This document shows positions 35,754 through 45,227 of a stretch of 64,000 bases of DNA, piece after piece. Source of the stretch: Candidatus Thiodiazotropha sp. (ex Codakia rugifera). Lineage in GTDB: Bacteria; Pseudomonadota; Gammaproteobacteria; Chromatiales; Chromatiaceae. Each line of letters starts with the position of its first letter. The stretch's first letter is position 1. The stretch spans positions 587,501 through 651,500 of the forward strand of contig JAHXHN010000001.1 of NCBI GenBank assembly GCA_025656675.1. The letters are read 5' to 3'. The position numbers were made by a program, and so were the translations under genes. The notes under the pieces were generated by a model. The model made no database searches and was not told the DNA's origin. It saw only the letters and a program-made list of their open reading frames with translations.

Positions 35754-38462
35754 TCAGTGTGCTTCGTCCCAATTATCACCAACCCCCACCTCAACCAGCA
35801 GAGGCACTGCCAAGGTTGCCGCACTCTCCATATAATCCCGTAATTTTTGTGTCGCTTTTGCCACATACGCCGGCTCCACCTCTAAGACCAACTCATCATG
35901 AACCTGCATCAGCAAACGAGCCGGCGGAGCACTATTTTCGATCCAGCCATCCACTGCCAGCATTGCTCGTTTAATGATATCTGCTGCACTCCCCTGCATG
36001 GGGGCGTTGATGGCCGTACGCTCTGCGGCCGTCTTGCGCTGGTGATTCCGTGCATTGATATCGGGCAGATAGAGCCGGCGCCCAAACAGGGTTTCCACAT
36101 AGCCTTGCTGGTGGGCCTGTTCACGGGTTTGCTCCATGAATGTCGACACGCCCGGATAGCGCTTGAAATAGAGATCCACATAGGCCTGTGCAGCACTTCT
36201 TTCTATACCCAGTTGGCGAGCCAGGCCGAATGCAGACATACCATAGATCAGACCAAAATTGATCGCTTTGGCAGAACGCCGCTGTTCTGGAGTTACCTGC
36301 TCCAATGGCTCCTCGAATACCTCTGCCGCAGTGGCGCTGTGAATGTCCTTGCCTTCAGAAAAGGCACGCAACAACCCCTCATCACCGGAGAGATGAGCCA
36401 TGATCCTTAATTCGATCTGCGAATAATCCGCCGCCAACATCTTCCAACCCGGTTCTGGCACAAATGCCTGCCTGATACGACGGCCTGCCTGTGTCCGCAC
36501 CGGGATGTTCTGCAGGTTGGGATCGGATGATGAAAGTCTTCCGGTGGCCGCAACTGCCTGGTGGTAGGAAGTGTGTACACGACCGGTCTCAGGATTGGCC
36601 ATCTCAGGCAGTTTATCTGTATAGGTTGATTTGAGCTTCGAGACACCGCGATATTCAAGAATGACCGCAGGCAACTCATGACCCTGATCCGCCAGCTCAA
36701 CCAATACAGATTCGGCTGTAGAGGGTGCTCCCTTCGGTGTCTTTGTGATCACCGGCAGTGCCAGCTCGTTGAAAAAGATCTCGCCAATCTGCTTAGGAGA
36801 GCCCAGATTGAAACTGTGTCCGGCCAACCCATAGGCCTGCTGCTCCAGTTGGTGCATGCTTTTGGCCAGTTCATCACTCTGCTCTCTCAGCATCTTCCTG
36901 TCGACACGTATACCATGACGCTCCATCCGGGACAGTACGGGTATCAGTGCCACTTCGAGATCGGTAAACAATTGGCTAAGTAGGCGCTTACTATCAAGCT
37001 TTGGCCAGAGATAATTATGCAATTGTAGTGTGATGTCAGCATCTTCTGCTGCGTAAGGTGCGGCCACTTCCAAGTCGATCTGATTGAAGGTGAGCTGTTT
37101 CTTACCCTTTCCGGCAATGTCCTCGAAGTGGATAGTATCGTGCTGCAGATATTTCTTGGCCAAAGAGTCCATATCATGGCGAGTTGCCTTGGAATCAAGC
37201 ACATAGGACTCCAGCATGGTGTCGTAGGCAATCCCTTGCATCTTGATGCCATAACGTGCCAGCACACTCATATCATATTTTAAATTCTGACCAACCTTTT
37301 TAAGTGATGGATCCTCTAGAAGCGGCTTTATCTGAGTAAGTACCCACTCTCGCTGAAGCTGTTCAGGTGCGCCAGGGTAATCATGGTCAACCGGAACATA
37401 GGCCGCCTCGCCTGGCTGTATGGCAAATGACAGGCCAACCAGATCTGCCGACATATAGTCAAGGCTTGTGGTTTCGGTATCAAAGGCGAATAGATCACAG
37501 GTCTTCAACCGCTCCATCCAGGCCAAGAATGCCTTTTCAGACAAGACTGTCTCATAAGTCCCCCTCTGTTGAGGTGGTGTTGGCGTTGTTTCGACCTTTA
37601 CCTCCTCATTCTGATCGAGACTCGCAAGCAGACGATTCGACTCCATCCACTGATAGTGATTACGTAGTGAGGCAACATCCTTTTGGCCTGGACGATAGTC
37701 TGTTGGCCCATGATCCAGGACTACATCAAGCTTTATTGTGGCCAGCAACTTTGAAAGGGGTAGCTGCGTTAAAGCAGCACGTAGGTTATCACCGATCTTA
37801 CCGGATATCTCTCCGGCATGATCAATGAGATTTTCAAGCGTTTCATAGGCTTGAAGCCATTTTGCTGCCGTTTTAGGTCCACATTTGGGCACACCTGGAA
37901 TATTGTCCACCGAATCCCCTACCAGAGCCAGATAGTCAATTATCTGATTTGGTCGGACACCAAACTTTTCCACTACCCCATCAATGTCTGTGGTCGTCTC
38001 TGACATGGTGTTGACCAAACTGACATGCTCATTGACCAACTGAGCCATGTCTTTGTCCCCAGTCGAGATGACGGTCTTTATCCCTTTCTCACTGGCTTGT
38101 TGTGCAAGCGTACCGATGACATCATCAGCCTCGACACCAGGCACCACCACCAGGGGTAATCCCATGGCCTTGATGATGTCGTGCAAGGGTTCTATCTGGC
38201 AGCGTAAATCGTCCGGCATCGGTGGGCGGTTTGCCTTGTAATCAGGGTAAAGCTCGTTTCTGAAACTGCCGCCAGGTGCATCGAAGATCACCGCAATATA
38301 GTCAGGATGGTAATCGTTAATCAGTCGACGCAGCATATTCAGTACCCCGACAATGGCGCCTGTCGGTTCACCTTGAGCGTTACTGAGGTCGGGAAGTGCA
38401 TGGTACGCACGAAATAGATAGGAGGAGCCATCTACCAGGACAAATGGGGGTGATTCAGACAT
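35754..38462 (-). CDS. polA: DNA polymerase I
   Basis: The 902 residues contain all three modules: the N-terminal 5' nuclease (DGSSYLFRAYHALP at the start, GVEADDVIGTLA, STGDKDMAQLV), the 3'-5' exonuclease with an intact FDTETTSLD motif (near 325), and the polymerase domain with ADYSQIELRIMAHLSGD and VHDELVLEV. The proofreading residues are kept, unlike in many PolA outside the Gammaproteobacteria. The enzyme fills gaps in repair and removes RNA primers. The 216-base gap to the divergent DsrC-like gene holds the promoters. Confidence 0.97.
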   Translation of the reverse strand: MSESPPFVLVDGSSYLFRAYHALPDLSNAQGEPTGAIVGVLNMLRRLINDYHPDYIAVIFDAPGGSFRNELYPDYKANRPPMPDDLRCQIEPLHDIIKAMGLPLVVVPGVEADDVIGTLAQQASEKGIKTVISTGDKDMAQLVNEHVSLVNTMSETTTDIDGVVEKFGVRPNQIIDYLALVGDSVDNIPGVPKCGPKTAAKWLQAYETLENLIDHAGEISGKIGDNLRAALTQLPLSKLLATIKLDVVLDHGPTDYRPGQKDVASLRNHYQWMESNRLLASLDQNEEVKVETTPTPPQQRGTYETVLSEKAFLAWMERLKTCDLFAFDTETTSLDYMSADLVGLSFAIQPGEAAYVPVDHDYPGAPEQLQREWVLTQIKPLLEDPSLKKVGQNLKYDMSVLARYGIKMQGIAYDTMLESYVLDSKATRHDMDSLAKKYLQHDTIHFEDIAGKGKKQLTFNQIDLEVAAPYAAEDADITLQLHNYLWPKLDSKRLLSQLFTDLEVALIPVLSRMERHGIRVDRKMLREQSDELAKSMHQLEQQAYGLAGHSFNLGSPKQIGEIFFNELALPVITKTPKGAPSTAESVLVELADQGHELPAVILEYRGVSKLKSTYTDKLPEMANPETGRVHTSYHQAVAATGRLSSSDPNLQNIPVRTQAGRRIRQAFVPEPGWKMLAADYSQIELRIMAHLSGDEGLLRAFSEGKDIHSATAAEVFEEPLEQVTPEQRRSAKAINFGLIYGMSAFGLARQLGIERSAAQAYVDLYFKRYPGVSTFMEQTREQAHQQGYVETLFGRRLYLPDINARNHQRKTAAERTAINAPMQGSAADIIKRAMLAVDGWIENSAPPARLLMQVHDELVLEVEPAYVAKATQKLRDYMESAATLAVPLLVEVGVGDNWDEAH

Positions 38463-38678
38463 AAGCTGCGGAATTTCCTTAAAAATATTTTGTTTATGTT
38501 AGCTAAAACCACACGACTTGTCGTCAACTTGATGGGCATTTTTAAGGCTGCACTATAAATCCTACTATTTTTCTTGGTCTTTATGAGAATCTGATCTATC
38601 TTTAATGCGTGGGTAAAACTAACCCCCCAAAATAATATTGATATTTATAACTAACGACCATCACCACTGGAGACGACC

Positions 38679-39023
38679 ATGCCTCGAATGAACCCTATGG
38701 CTGTCGAGAACAGCAAAACCCCGGAAGGTTTCGACGACTGGACTGAAGAATATGCCCTTACTTTGGCTGCAGAAGAGAAAATTGAGCTCACGGATGCTCA
38801 CTGGGAAGTGATTCATTTCCTGCGCCAACACTGTGAAGAGAACGGCGCCACCTGCAGCGCCAGGCTGGTACTGAAGGCCATGACAGGTCAGGTCAAAGAG
38901 AGAGGTGGTAAAAAGTACCTCTACAGCCTCTTTCCCCGAGGACCGGTAGTACAGGCATGCAAGATTGCCGGTATTCCCCTGCCTCCTTATTCACTCGATC
39001 TCTCTTTCGGTAGCGTACACTAG
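38679..39023 (+). CDS. DsrC/TusE-family protein lacking the terminal redox cysteine
   Basis: The 114 residues follow the DsrC fold: DDWTEEYALTLAAEEKIELTDAHWEVIHFLR, then KYLYSLFPRGPVVQACKIAGIP. In DsrC two cysteines 11 residues apart near the C-terminus carry sulfur. Here the first is kept (Cys94) but the position 11 residues later is Ser105, and the chain runs on nine more residues. It therefore cannot form the DsrC trisulfide and is not a normal TusE. It resembles the regulatory or orphan paralogues of the family. Extra cysteines are Cys52 and Cys59. A GGAG site precedes ATG 38679 and a terminator follows. Confidence 0.85.
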   Translation: MPRMNPMAVENSKTPEGFDDWTEEYALTLAAEEKIELTDAHWEVIHFLRQHCEENGATCSARLVLKAMTGQVKERGGKKYLYSLFPRGPVVQACKIAGIPLPPYSLDLSFGSVH

Positions 39024-39050
39024 CTAACAACTTATTCCGTTTTAAGTGAT

Positions 39051-39076
39051 AAAAAGGGGCTTCGGCCTCTTTTTTT
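39051..39076 (+). terminator. Rho-independent terminator after the DsrC-like gene
   Basis: AAAAAGGGGC (39051-39060) pairs with GCCTCTTTTT (one G-T pair) around a TTCG loop, and the T-run continues to 39076. It isolates the DsrC-like gene as a single-gene unit ahead of the diguanylate cyclase gene. Confidence 0.88.
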
Positions 39077-39215
39077 GTTGTCTGTTTTATTATGAATTCC
39101 ATTTAATTCCTAAAGAAGGGACAGGAGAGGTCGTTATAGAAACACTAAAGGAGACATGGAAAATAACGACCTCGAATTTTAATTGTGAAAACTCAATAAT
39201 AAATAGAGTGACGCT

Positions 39216-40271
39216 ATGCAAACCCCCAACTGTTTGAAATTAGACAAAGCGGAAGATGCTAGGGAGTGGCATACCAAGGCGATCGAATTTCTTGATCGAT
39301 CCAACATTCCTGCGATACCTGTCTGTTACCACATGGCATATATGTATGTCAGTCAGCGCAATCAAAAATTGACACACATTATTGATACACAGCTGAAAAC
39401 AAGCGATTCATTGGATAGCCACTTCCTGCTCCACTTGTTTGAGTCTCAGTGCATGGACAATACTGAGAGTGACAGGTTAGATGAGCATTTGGCCGATCTA
39501 CATGGTCTACTGTATAAGGTGCTTGAGGGTGTAACGAACAGTTGCGACCATACCGAGCATTTCAATGAAACCCTGCTACAACAGACACGTGCACTTGACG
39601 CCAACCCCAGTCTTAAGGATTTACAGGGTATAGCCAACACCTTACTGGAAGCCACCACCGAGGCAATGCAGAGTAACCGATTGATGCGGGATCATCTGCA
39701 ATCTGCAGAACAGCACAGCCTTACGCTCCAATCAGAGGTTAAGAAACTACGTGATGAAATCTCCATTGATGCGCTTACCGGCTTGTTCAACCGCCGCGCA
39801 CTGAACAAGCGTATGCAGGAATTGGTTGAAGAACAAAGTGATGCTGAAACACCCTTTTCCATCCTGATGCTCGATATCGATCATTTTAAACAATTCAATG
39901 ACAACTTTGGCCATATGATCGGCGATGAGGTGATACGTCGCGTTGGCCTGATTATGAAAGATGCAGTAGGGGGAGAGGCCTTCCCCGCCCGATTTGGAGG
40001 AGAGGAATTTACTGTTCTTTTGCCGACAACAGACATCGATAACGCACTCACTGTTGCCGAGTCCATACACCAATCGATTGGCAATATGGTATTGGTAAAA
40101 AGGAGTACAAAAGAAAAACTTCCCAGTATTTCTGTCTCGGTTGGTGCTGCAAGTTTCCATCATGGCGATAGTTTTGAAACATTGTTGGAACGTGCTGATC
40201 AAGCACTCTATCAAGCAAAGGAGGAGGGAAGGAACCGAATTGTCAGCGAAACGATAAACGCTAATATGTAG
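39216..40271 (+). CDS. Diguanylate cyclase (GGDEF) with a helical N-terminal region
   Basis: The 351-residue protein is cytoplasmic. Residues 1-180 are helical and partly coiled with no recognised sensor; residues about 185-345 are a GGDEF domain with DALTGLFNRRAL, the metal Asp in LMLDIDHFKQFND and an intact FGGEEF. It should make cyclic di-GMP. An inhibitory RxxD site is not obvious. The gene stands alone, after the DsrC-like unit and convergent with the MerR gene. Confidence 0.9.
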   Translation: MQTPNCLKLDKAEDAREWHTKAIEFLDRSNIPAIPVCYHMAYMYVSQRNQKLTHIIDTQLKTSDSLDSHFLLHLFESQCMDNTESDRLDEHLADLHGLLYKVLEGVTNSCDHTEHFNETLLQQTRALDANPSLKDLQGIANTLLEATTEAMQSNRLMRDHLQSAEQHSLTLQSEVKKLRDEISIDALTGLFNRRALNKRMQELVEEQSDAETPFSILMLDIDHFKQFNDNFGHMIGDEVIRRVGLIMKDAVGGEAFPARFGGEEFTVLLPTTDIDNALTVAESIHQSIGNMVLVKRSTKEKLPSISVSVGAASFHHGDSFETLLERADQALYQAKEEGRNRIVSETINANM

Positions 40272-40430
40272 TCATCCTAAAAGCGGTTTCCTTAAACACC
40301 TGAACCTCAGGTCGCCTATAGCACAGTTCGTTCAAAAGTGGGCATCGATTCAGCACTTTTCATAACGCTGTAATTTGAAATGCAACCTAATCAAAGGTCG
40401 TGCCTGTCTCTTCCCTGAGACAGTCAATGT

Positions 40431-40976
40431 CTACAAGTTTCTAATTCGTTCTATCTCTTCAGCGTTAATCCCTAATGACTCAAGAAACTTTTGATGCTCG
40501 TTTGGTTCCATTTCTTCAAACTTTTGATGCCATGTACGCATGGCTGTTTCATCAAATCCTGCCGCTGACATTATCGCCACCCAACGTTCTTTAGTAACCA
40601 TATTTTTCTCCAACAATTTTGGTTCTTGCAGTAAAGCAACAATTGCCTTCTGCTGTTTCCTAAGAAGGGTTATCTCTTTTTCCAGTGCATTGAAATGGTC
40701 TCTCAATATCTGAGACTGAAACAATCCTTCCCTACGATCCAGCAGGTCACCTATGTTTGCGACGGATATCCCGTATGATCGATATGAAACTATGGCTTCC
40801 AACCGTTCCATCTCACTATCGCCATACCACCTGTACCCATTATCCGAACGATATGCAGGCATCAGTAAGCCTTCACGTTCGTAATAAAGAATGGTGGCTC
40901 TAGAAATGCCATATTTCCTTGCGAGTTGGGTTACCGTAAACATAAAGTCACCAAGTGCCTGTCGAGAAACAATCAT
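40431..40976 (-). CDS. MerR-family transcriptional regulator
   Basis: The winged helix-turn-helix is clear: FTVTQLARKYGISRATILYYEREGLLMPAYRSDNGYRWYG, followed by a dimerisation helix (HFNALEKEITLLRKQQKAIVALL). The 70-residue C-terminal part is helical and resembles effector regions that bind small molecules rather than metals; no cysteine metal site is seen. The start may be ATG 40976 (181 residues) or ATG 40943, the latter matching the family N-terminus better. The palindrome just upstream is a likely autoregulatory operator. Confidence 0.85.
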   Translation of the reverse strand: MIVSRQALGDFMFTVTQLARKYGISRATILYYEREGLLMPAYRSDNGYRWYGDSEMERLEAIVSYRSYGISVANIGDLLDRREGLFQSQILRDHFNALEKEITLLRKQQKAIVALLQEPKLLEKNMVTKERWVAIMSAAGFDETAMRTWHQKFEEMEPNEHQKFLESLGINAEEIERIRNL

Positions 40977-40986
40977 GGACCCTAAA

Positions 40987-41018
40987 CCTATAGACAGGTC
41001 AACATATTAATCTATAGG
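40987..41018. promoter_or_regulatory. Likely MerR-type operator upstream of the MerR gene
   Basis: CCTATAGA (40987-40994) and TCTATAGG (41011-41018) form an exact 8-base inverted repeat with a 16-base spacer, 11 bases before the MerR start. A TTGACC (minus, 41002-40997) lies between the arms. Self-regulation through such a dyad is typical of this family; the promoter boxes are not clear. Confidence 0.5.
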
Positions 41019-41331
41019 GTTCAGCTGACACTGAGGTCTCTATACAACACCACTGGATGCACAAGACATCCTGTAATCAGCACATTCGTAACGGACATAT
41101 TCTGCCCATTGACTACAGCATGCCAGCCGGGTGTCGAGGTCTGCTTTTATAGGTTAGTAAGCGTAGAACACTGGCAGCCCGATCAGCCAATTCAAAAAAG
41201 TCCGATTTGGTTGCAAAGCAGTGATTAAGTCAATGGTATGCGAATATCAGCTTTGGATCATACTGAAGCAGCAGCAGTAATTAACATGGGAATGCTCACT
41301 ACGGAGAAAACGGGCTCTGGGATTGTCCTTA
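41019..41331. other. Intergenic region between the MerR gene and the second DUF4124 gene
   Basis: About 310 bases between the MerR promoter and the 3' end of the DUF4124 gene. Short frames here are shadows of the DUF4124 gene on the other strand. I see no RNA gene, terminator or repeat that I can support. Confidence 0.4.
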
Positions 41332-41820
41332 TCATTTACACCAGCGAGCTATCTCGGCCTTTAGCTTCTTCATATGGCGATTTCGTTCTACATCGCTCAA
41401 GTAGCGACGATCGCCATCCTTTCCAAAATCATAGATCCCTGATGCACGACTATGTGATGCATATTGGTCCTTTGCACGCACGCAGTTCTGCTTGCGCTTT
41501 TTTTTCTTTTCCTTCTGCTTCTGACTGGCCTCTTTTTTTGCGGCTCGATCCTCTTTGTAAACATCCAGCATCCGTCTCGTCTTTTGCTTCCGGTCCTCGT
41601 CAATCTGCACCGGTGACGGGCTATGATCCTTGATCTTTACCTCGGTGGACTTCCCGGTAACAGGTCGGTCACTGAACTGAACACGACCCTGTTCATCAAT
41701 CCATTTATAAACGCCCGCTTCGAGTTGACAGGTTTCAAACAACAGCACGAAAAATAGAAACATGGTAAAAACAGTAGATGTTACCGGTTTTTGCGCCATT
41801 GACAGGGTGCTGTTTTCCAT
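41332..41820 (-). CDS. DUF4124 domain protein with a long basic helical tail
   Basis: From ATG 41820 the protein has 162 residues: a hydrophobic signal segment (FTMFLFFVLLFETCQ), the DUF4124 core AGVYKWIDEQGRVQFSDRP, then a strongly charged coiled segment (AAKKEASQKQKEKKKKRKQ) and a C-terminal SDVERNRHMKKLKAEIARWC. A conserved cysteine sits close to the end. Starts at 41832 or 41799 are also possible. Its role is unknown; it is a larger relative of the protein at 26144-26440. Confidence 0.8.
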   Translation of the reverse strand: MENSTLSMAQKPVTSTVFTMFLFFVLLFETCQLEAGVYKWIDEQGRVQFSDRPVTGKSTEVKIKDHSPSPVQIDEDRKQKTRRMLDVYKEDRAAKKEASQKQKEKKKKRKQNCVRAKDQYASHSRASGIYDFGKDGDRRYLSDVERNRHMKKLKAEIARWCK

Positions 41821-41882
41821 ACATATCACCAATATAACTAAGATAGTCCGGTACTCAGTCTAAAGCATTTCCGTATAAGGAC

Positions 41883-41907
41883 AAAAAAAGGGCGTCGGAA
41901 CGCCCTT
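41883..41907 (-). terminator. Rho-independent terminator after amtB
   Basis: On the minus strand AAGGGCGT pairs with ACGCCCTT around TCCG (41907-41888) and is followed by a run of T (41889-41883). It closes the porin-glnK-amtB unit 25 bases after the amtB stop. Confidence 0.88.
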
Positions 41908-41931
41908 AAAGAAAGGATCATTCAGAACAGA

Positions 41932-43194
41932 CTACAAACCAGATCCCCGGCTACCGGTAAATTCTGGGTAGGCTTCCAAGCCACACTCACCCAGATCAAC
42001 GCCTTCATACTCTTCCTCGGCACTGACACGGATACCCATTACGGTTTTCAGTACAAACCAGACCAGAAAACTGGCCACAAAGGTCCAGGCGAAGATAACC
42101 CCAAGACCCAACAGCTGAGCACCGAAATTGGCTTCTGTGTTGGAGAAGGGTACAGCGATAAGCCCCCACATACCCACCACACCGTGGACAGAGATTGCAC
42201 CCACTGGATCGTCTATTTTCAGCTTATCCATGGTGATGATTGAAAATACCACCAGGATACCGCCGATTGCACCAACCAACGTGGCCCATAGGGGAGTTGG
42301 TGCAAGTGGCTCTGCAGTAATAGCAACCAGGCCAGCCAGGGCACCATTAAGGGTCATAGTCAGATCAGCCTTGCCAAACAGGACACGGGCAGTCAGCAAT
42401 GCAGCCACTACACCACCGGCAGCAGCGGCGTTGGTATTCACGAATACGGCAGCGACAGCATTCGCCTCTTCAATATTAGAGAGTACAAGTTCTGAACCAC
42501 CATTGAATCCAAACCATCCTAACCAGAGGATAAACGTACCCAAGGTAGCAAGTGGCATATTGGCACCAGGTATGGCGTTAACATGTCCATCTGCGGTGTA
42601 TTTGCCTTTTCTCGCGCCTAAAAGGATGACGCCGGCAAGTGCTGCAGAGGCGCCACAGAGATGCACCACACCGGAACCGGCAAAGTCATTGAAACCAGCC
42701 GCATCCAGAAAACCACCACCCCACTTCCAATAACCCTGCAGAGGGTAGATGACACCGGTCATCACCACAGCAAATACTAAAAATGCCCATAGCTTCATAC
42801 GTTCTGCCACTGCACCTGAGACAATCGACATGGCAGTTGCAACAAATACCACCTGAAAGAAGAAATCGGACATCCCTGAATAGTAGACTTCCCCCTTGCT
42901 GGCCAGTACATCCTCGACAGTGTTGTCACCTCCGAACATGAAGCTCAGGTCCAGCGCGGGTAAATAACCATTGCCATCACCCGCATACATGATGTTGTAA
43001 CCCATCAGCATGTACATGATACAAGCGATGGCAAACAAGGCGACGTTTTTAGTAAGGATTTCGGCGGTATTCTTTGCTCGGACCAGGCCAGCCTCAAGCA
43101 TGGCAAAACCGGCTGCCATCCACATCACGAGCGCACCGGATACCAGAAAGTAAAAGGTATCCAGTGCGTAGCTAAGTTGTGTTATCGCTTCCAC
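41932..43194 (-). CDS. amtB: Ammonium transporter AmtB
   Basis: I start at GTG 43194 (420 residues), which has a GGAGAG site and lies just after glnK; the open frame further upstream only overlaps glnK out of phase. The protein has 11 or so membrane helices, ALDTFYFLVSGALVMWMAAGFAMLEAGLVR at the N-terminus and the twin-histidine pore in VVHLCGASAAL and SVHGVVGMWG. It imports ammonium and is blocked by GlnK under nitrogen excess. Confidence 0.95.
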   Translation of the reverse strand: MEAITQLSYALDTFYFLVSGALVMWMAAGFAMLEAGLVRAKNTAEILTKNVALFAIACIMYMLMGYNIMYAGDGNGYLPALDLSFMFGGDNTVEDVLASKGEVYYSGMSDFFFQVVFVATAMSIVSGAVAERMKLWAFLVFAVVMTGVIYPLQGYWKWGGGFLDAAGFNDFAGSGVVHLCGASAALAGVILLGARKGKYTADGHVNAIPGANMPLATLGTFILWLGWFGFNGGSELVLSNIEEANAVAAVFVNTNAAAAGGVVAALLTARVLFGKADLTMTLNGALAGLVAITAEPLAPTPLWATLVGAIGGILVVFSIITMDKLKIDDPVGAISVHGVVGMWGLIAVPFSNTEANFGAQLLGLGVIFAWTFVASFLVWFVLKTVMGIRVSAEEEYEGVDLGECGLEAYPEFTGSRGSGL

Positions 43195-43225
43195 GACACT
43201 CTCCAATAAAAATGTTGCTAGTGAG

Positions 43226-43621
<396 letters not shown>

Positions 43622-43636
43622 TCATGCCAACCTGGA

Positions 43637-44314
43637 TCAGAAACTTTTGTTCCAGGAGATGAAGAAGCGCATATCCGCATCCTCGCCAGCTGCATCTGTG
43701 CCATCCAGATCAGTATCTGAGAGACTCAGTGTCACATCACCGAAATCACCAGTGGCTTTAGTCAGGTCGAGTTGATAGTGCGTGTAGTCTTCTGCGTCAT
43801 CGTCACCATCCCCATCGGGCTCGGCGAAGCCAACAGTCAGGCCAATTGAAAAGTCTTGTGGAAGATCGAAACTTGCACCGAGGTAGTAGTAGAGGTCCTC
43901 TTCAACGGCCTCGACCGCATCTTCTGCGGAAATGGCATACGCAAAACCGGCGGAAAGGAACTGCCAACTACCATTCGCGTAGAGCTCAGCAAAGTTAGAA
44001 TCGGCATCACTTGAATAGACGTAGTAGATCAAGCCAGCGTCATAGCCAAAACCACCGCTCTCACCGGCATAGCCGCCATATAGATCCAGCTCAAAGTCAT
44101 CCCATGCCTCAGCCAGCCAGGTACCCGCATAGAGCCCTGACTCTCCAGACCAGTCAAACCCACCTGAAAACGAGGTGCTGTTATCTGACTGGGTCAGGCC
44201 ACGCCAGATATAGTTGCTGGTGACACCAATGTTGGTACTGACGTCCGCTGCCGCAATGGACGATAGTCCAAGTATTGCGACACCACAGGCCAGAGCAATG
44301 GGGTTCATCTTCAT
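43637..44314 (-). CDS. TorF-family putative outer-membrane porin
   Basis: The 225-residue protein has a signal peptide (cut after SIAAADV, about residue 23) and a beta-barrel pattern of alternating aromatic strands: STNIGVTSNYIWRGLTQSD, LYGGYAGESGGFGYDAGLIYYVY, and a terminal aromatic residue (FFISWNKSF). TorF-type (Gcw_chp) barrels occur with glnK-amtB in several marine gammaproteobacteria, as here, 72 bases before glnK. A role in uptake of small nitrogen compounds is inference. The acidic loop (DGDGDDDAEDY) might bind Ca2+. Confidence 0.8.
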   Translation of the reverse strand: MKMNPIALACGVAILGLSSIAAADVSTNIGVTSNYIWRGLTQSDNSTSFSGGFDWSGESGLYAGTWLAEAWDDFELDLYGGYAGESGGFGYDAGLIYYVYSSDADSNFAELYANGSWQFLSAGFAYAISAEDAVEAVEEDLYYYLGASFDLPQDFSIGLTVGFAEPDGDGDDDAEDYTHYQLDLTKATGDFGDVTLSLSDTDLDGTDAAGEDADMRFFISWNKSF

Positions 44315-44394
44315 GTCATTACTTCCTCTTAGATAAATAAACTGTCAAAATTTTTCTCTGCTCACACACAATGAGCCGAAGGTACTGGTATTTA

Positions 44395-44410
44395 ATCAGA
44401 CTTCGTGCCA
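44395..44410 (-). promoter_or_regulatory. Imperfect sigma-54 promoter for the porin-glnK-amtB operon
   Basis: On the minus strand TGGCACGAAGTCTGAT (44410-44395) matches the -24 element (TGGCACG) exactly, while the -12 element TTGC reads CTGA. It lies 80 bases before the porin start and about 105 bases downstream of NtrC-like sites, which is the usual architecture. Confidence 0.45.
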
Positions 44411-44515
44411 ACTCCGCTAACTCCATGTTTAATAAAGAAATACACTCATTTTATTGAGATCAATTGCGGCTTCCCAGATACTCCGTGCATGGTTTGCGAA
44501 CAGAACATGGAGGTA

Positions 44516-44545
44516 CGCACCACTTGAGTGCACAACTTTGGTGCA
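44516..44545. promoter_or_regulatory. Two overlapping NtrC-binding sites
   Basis: CGCACCACTTGAGTGCA (44516-44532) and TGCACAACTTTGGTGCA (44529-44545) each fit TGCACC-N5-GGTGCA with two and one mismatches. They share bases 44529-44532. Paired NtrC sites act as an enhancer, so the operon should be switched on when nitrogen is short. Confidence 0.75.
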
Positions 44546-44784
44546 AATGTGTTTAGATGGCATTATCGGGGTATCGATTTATCGCTGAATTTGAAATAAA
44601 TCCACTCATCCGCAGCATGCTGAGAAACACTCTGCATACAAAGCTAATAGACTGATATCCTTAATCTCTTTGGTTATATTTTTTTTCAGTAAATGATTCC
44701 AGAAATCATGGGGGGCGACATAATTAACCCCTCGAAAAGCGCTGACTCTGGACAATGGGTTCCTCACTGGCTATTGTCTCCCGC

Positions 44785-45030
44785 ATGATAGATCCCAAAC
44801 TGATAGATGAACTGGCTTCCCGACTCTCATCAAGTCTCCCAAGCGGCATCCAGGCACTACAGGCCGATGTCATGAAAAACATGCGCGCCAGCCTGGAGTC
44901 CGGTCTGGCTAAGCTTGATTTGGTCACCCGTGAGGAGTTCGAGGTACAGAGTGCGGTACTGGCCCGAACACGAGAAAAATTAAGTCGCCTTGAGGCGCAG
45001 GTTAAGGCGCTGGAGGAGATCAACAACTAA
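44785..45030 (+). CDS. ubiK: Ubiquinone biosynthesis accessory factor UbiK
   Basis: ATG 44785 gives 81 residues starting MIDPKLIDELASRLSS, the UbiK (YqiC/BMFP) family start, followed by a long helix and a trimeric coiled coil (TREKLSRLEAQVKALEE). It works with UbiJ, encoded at 23068-23697, in the Ubi complex. A 10-residue longer frame from 44755 is unlikely. It precedes comM, as in pseudomonads. Confidence 0.9.
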   Translation: MIDPKLIDELASRLSSSLPSGIQALQADVMKNMRASLESGLAKLDLVTREEFEVQSAVLARTREKLSRLEAQVKALEEINN

Positions 45031-45227
45031 CCAGCCCCTCGATACACAACAGCCCGCATCATTGCGATGCTTACCGCTGAAAGGGTGCATAGTTAACGGA
45101 CTGAATGATGGAATCCATCAAATGTATATAATCAATTTCCTGACAAACACCGGGACGACCTAGTTTCGAATCAGTTGCGTTTCAGGGCAAACGCTGACTG
45201 CCTGCCATTTTTCCAAGGAAGGAATGC

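Noticed and set aside
40404-40423. CTGTCTC/GAGACAG hairpin between the cyclase and MerR genes as a terminator
   Set aside because: The stem is real but no T-run follows on either strand, so I did not list it as a terminator.
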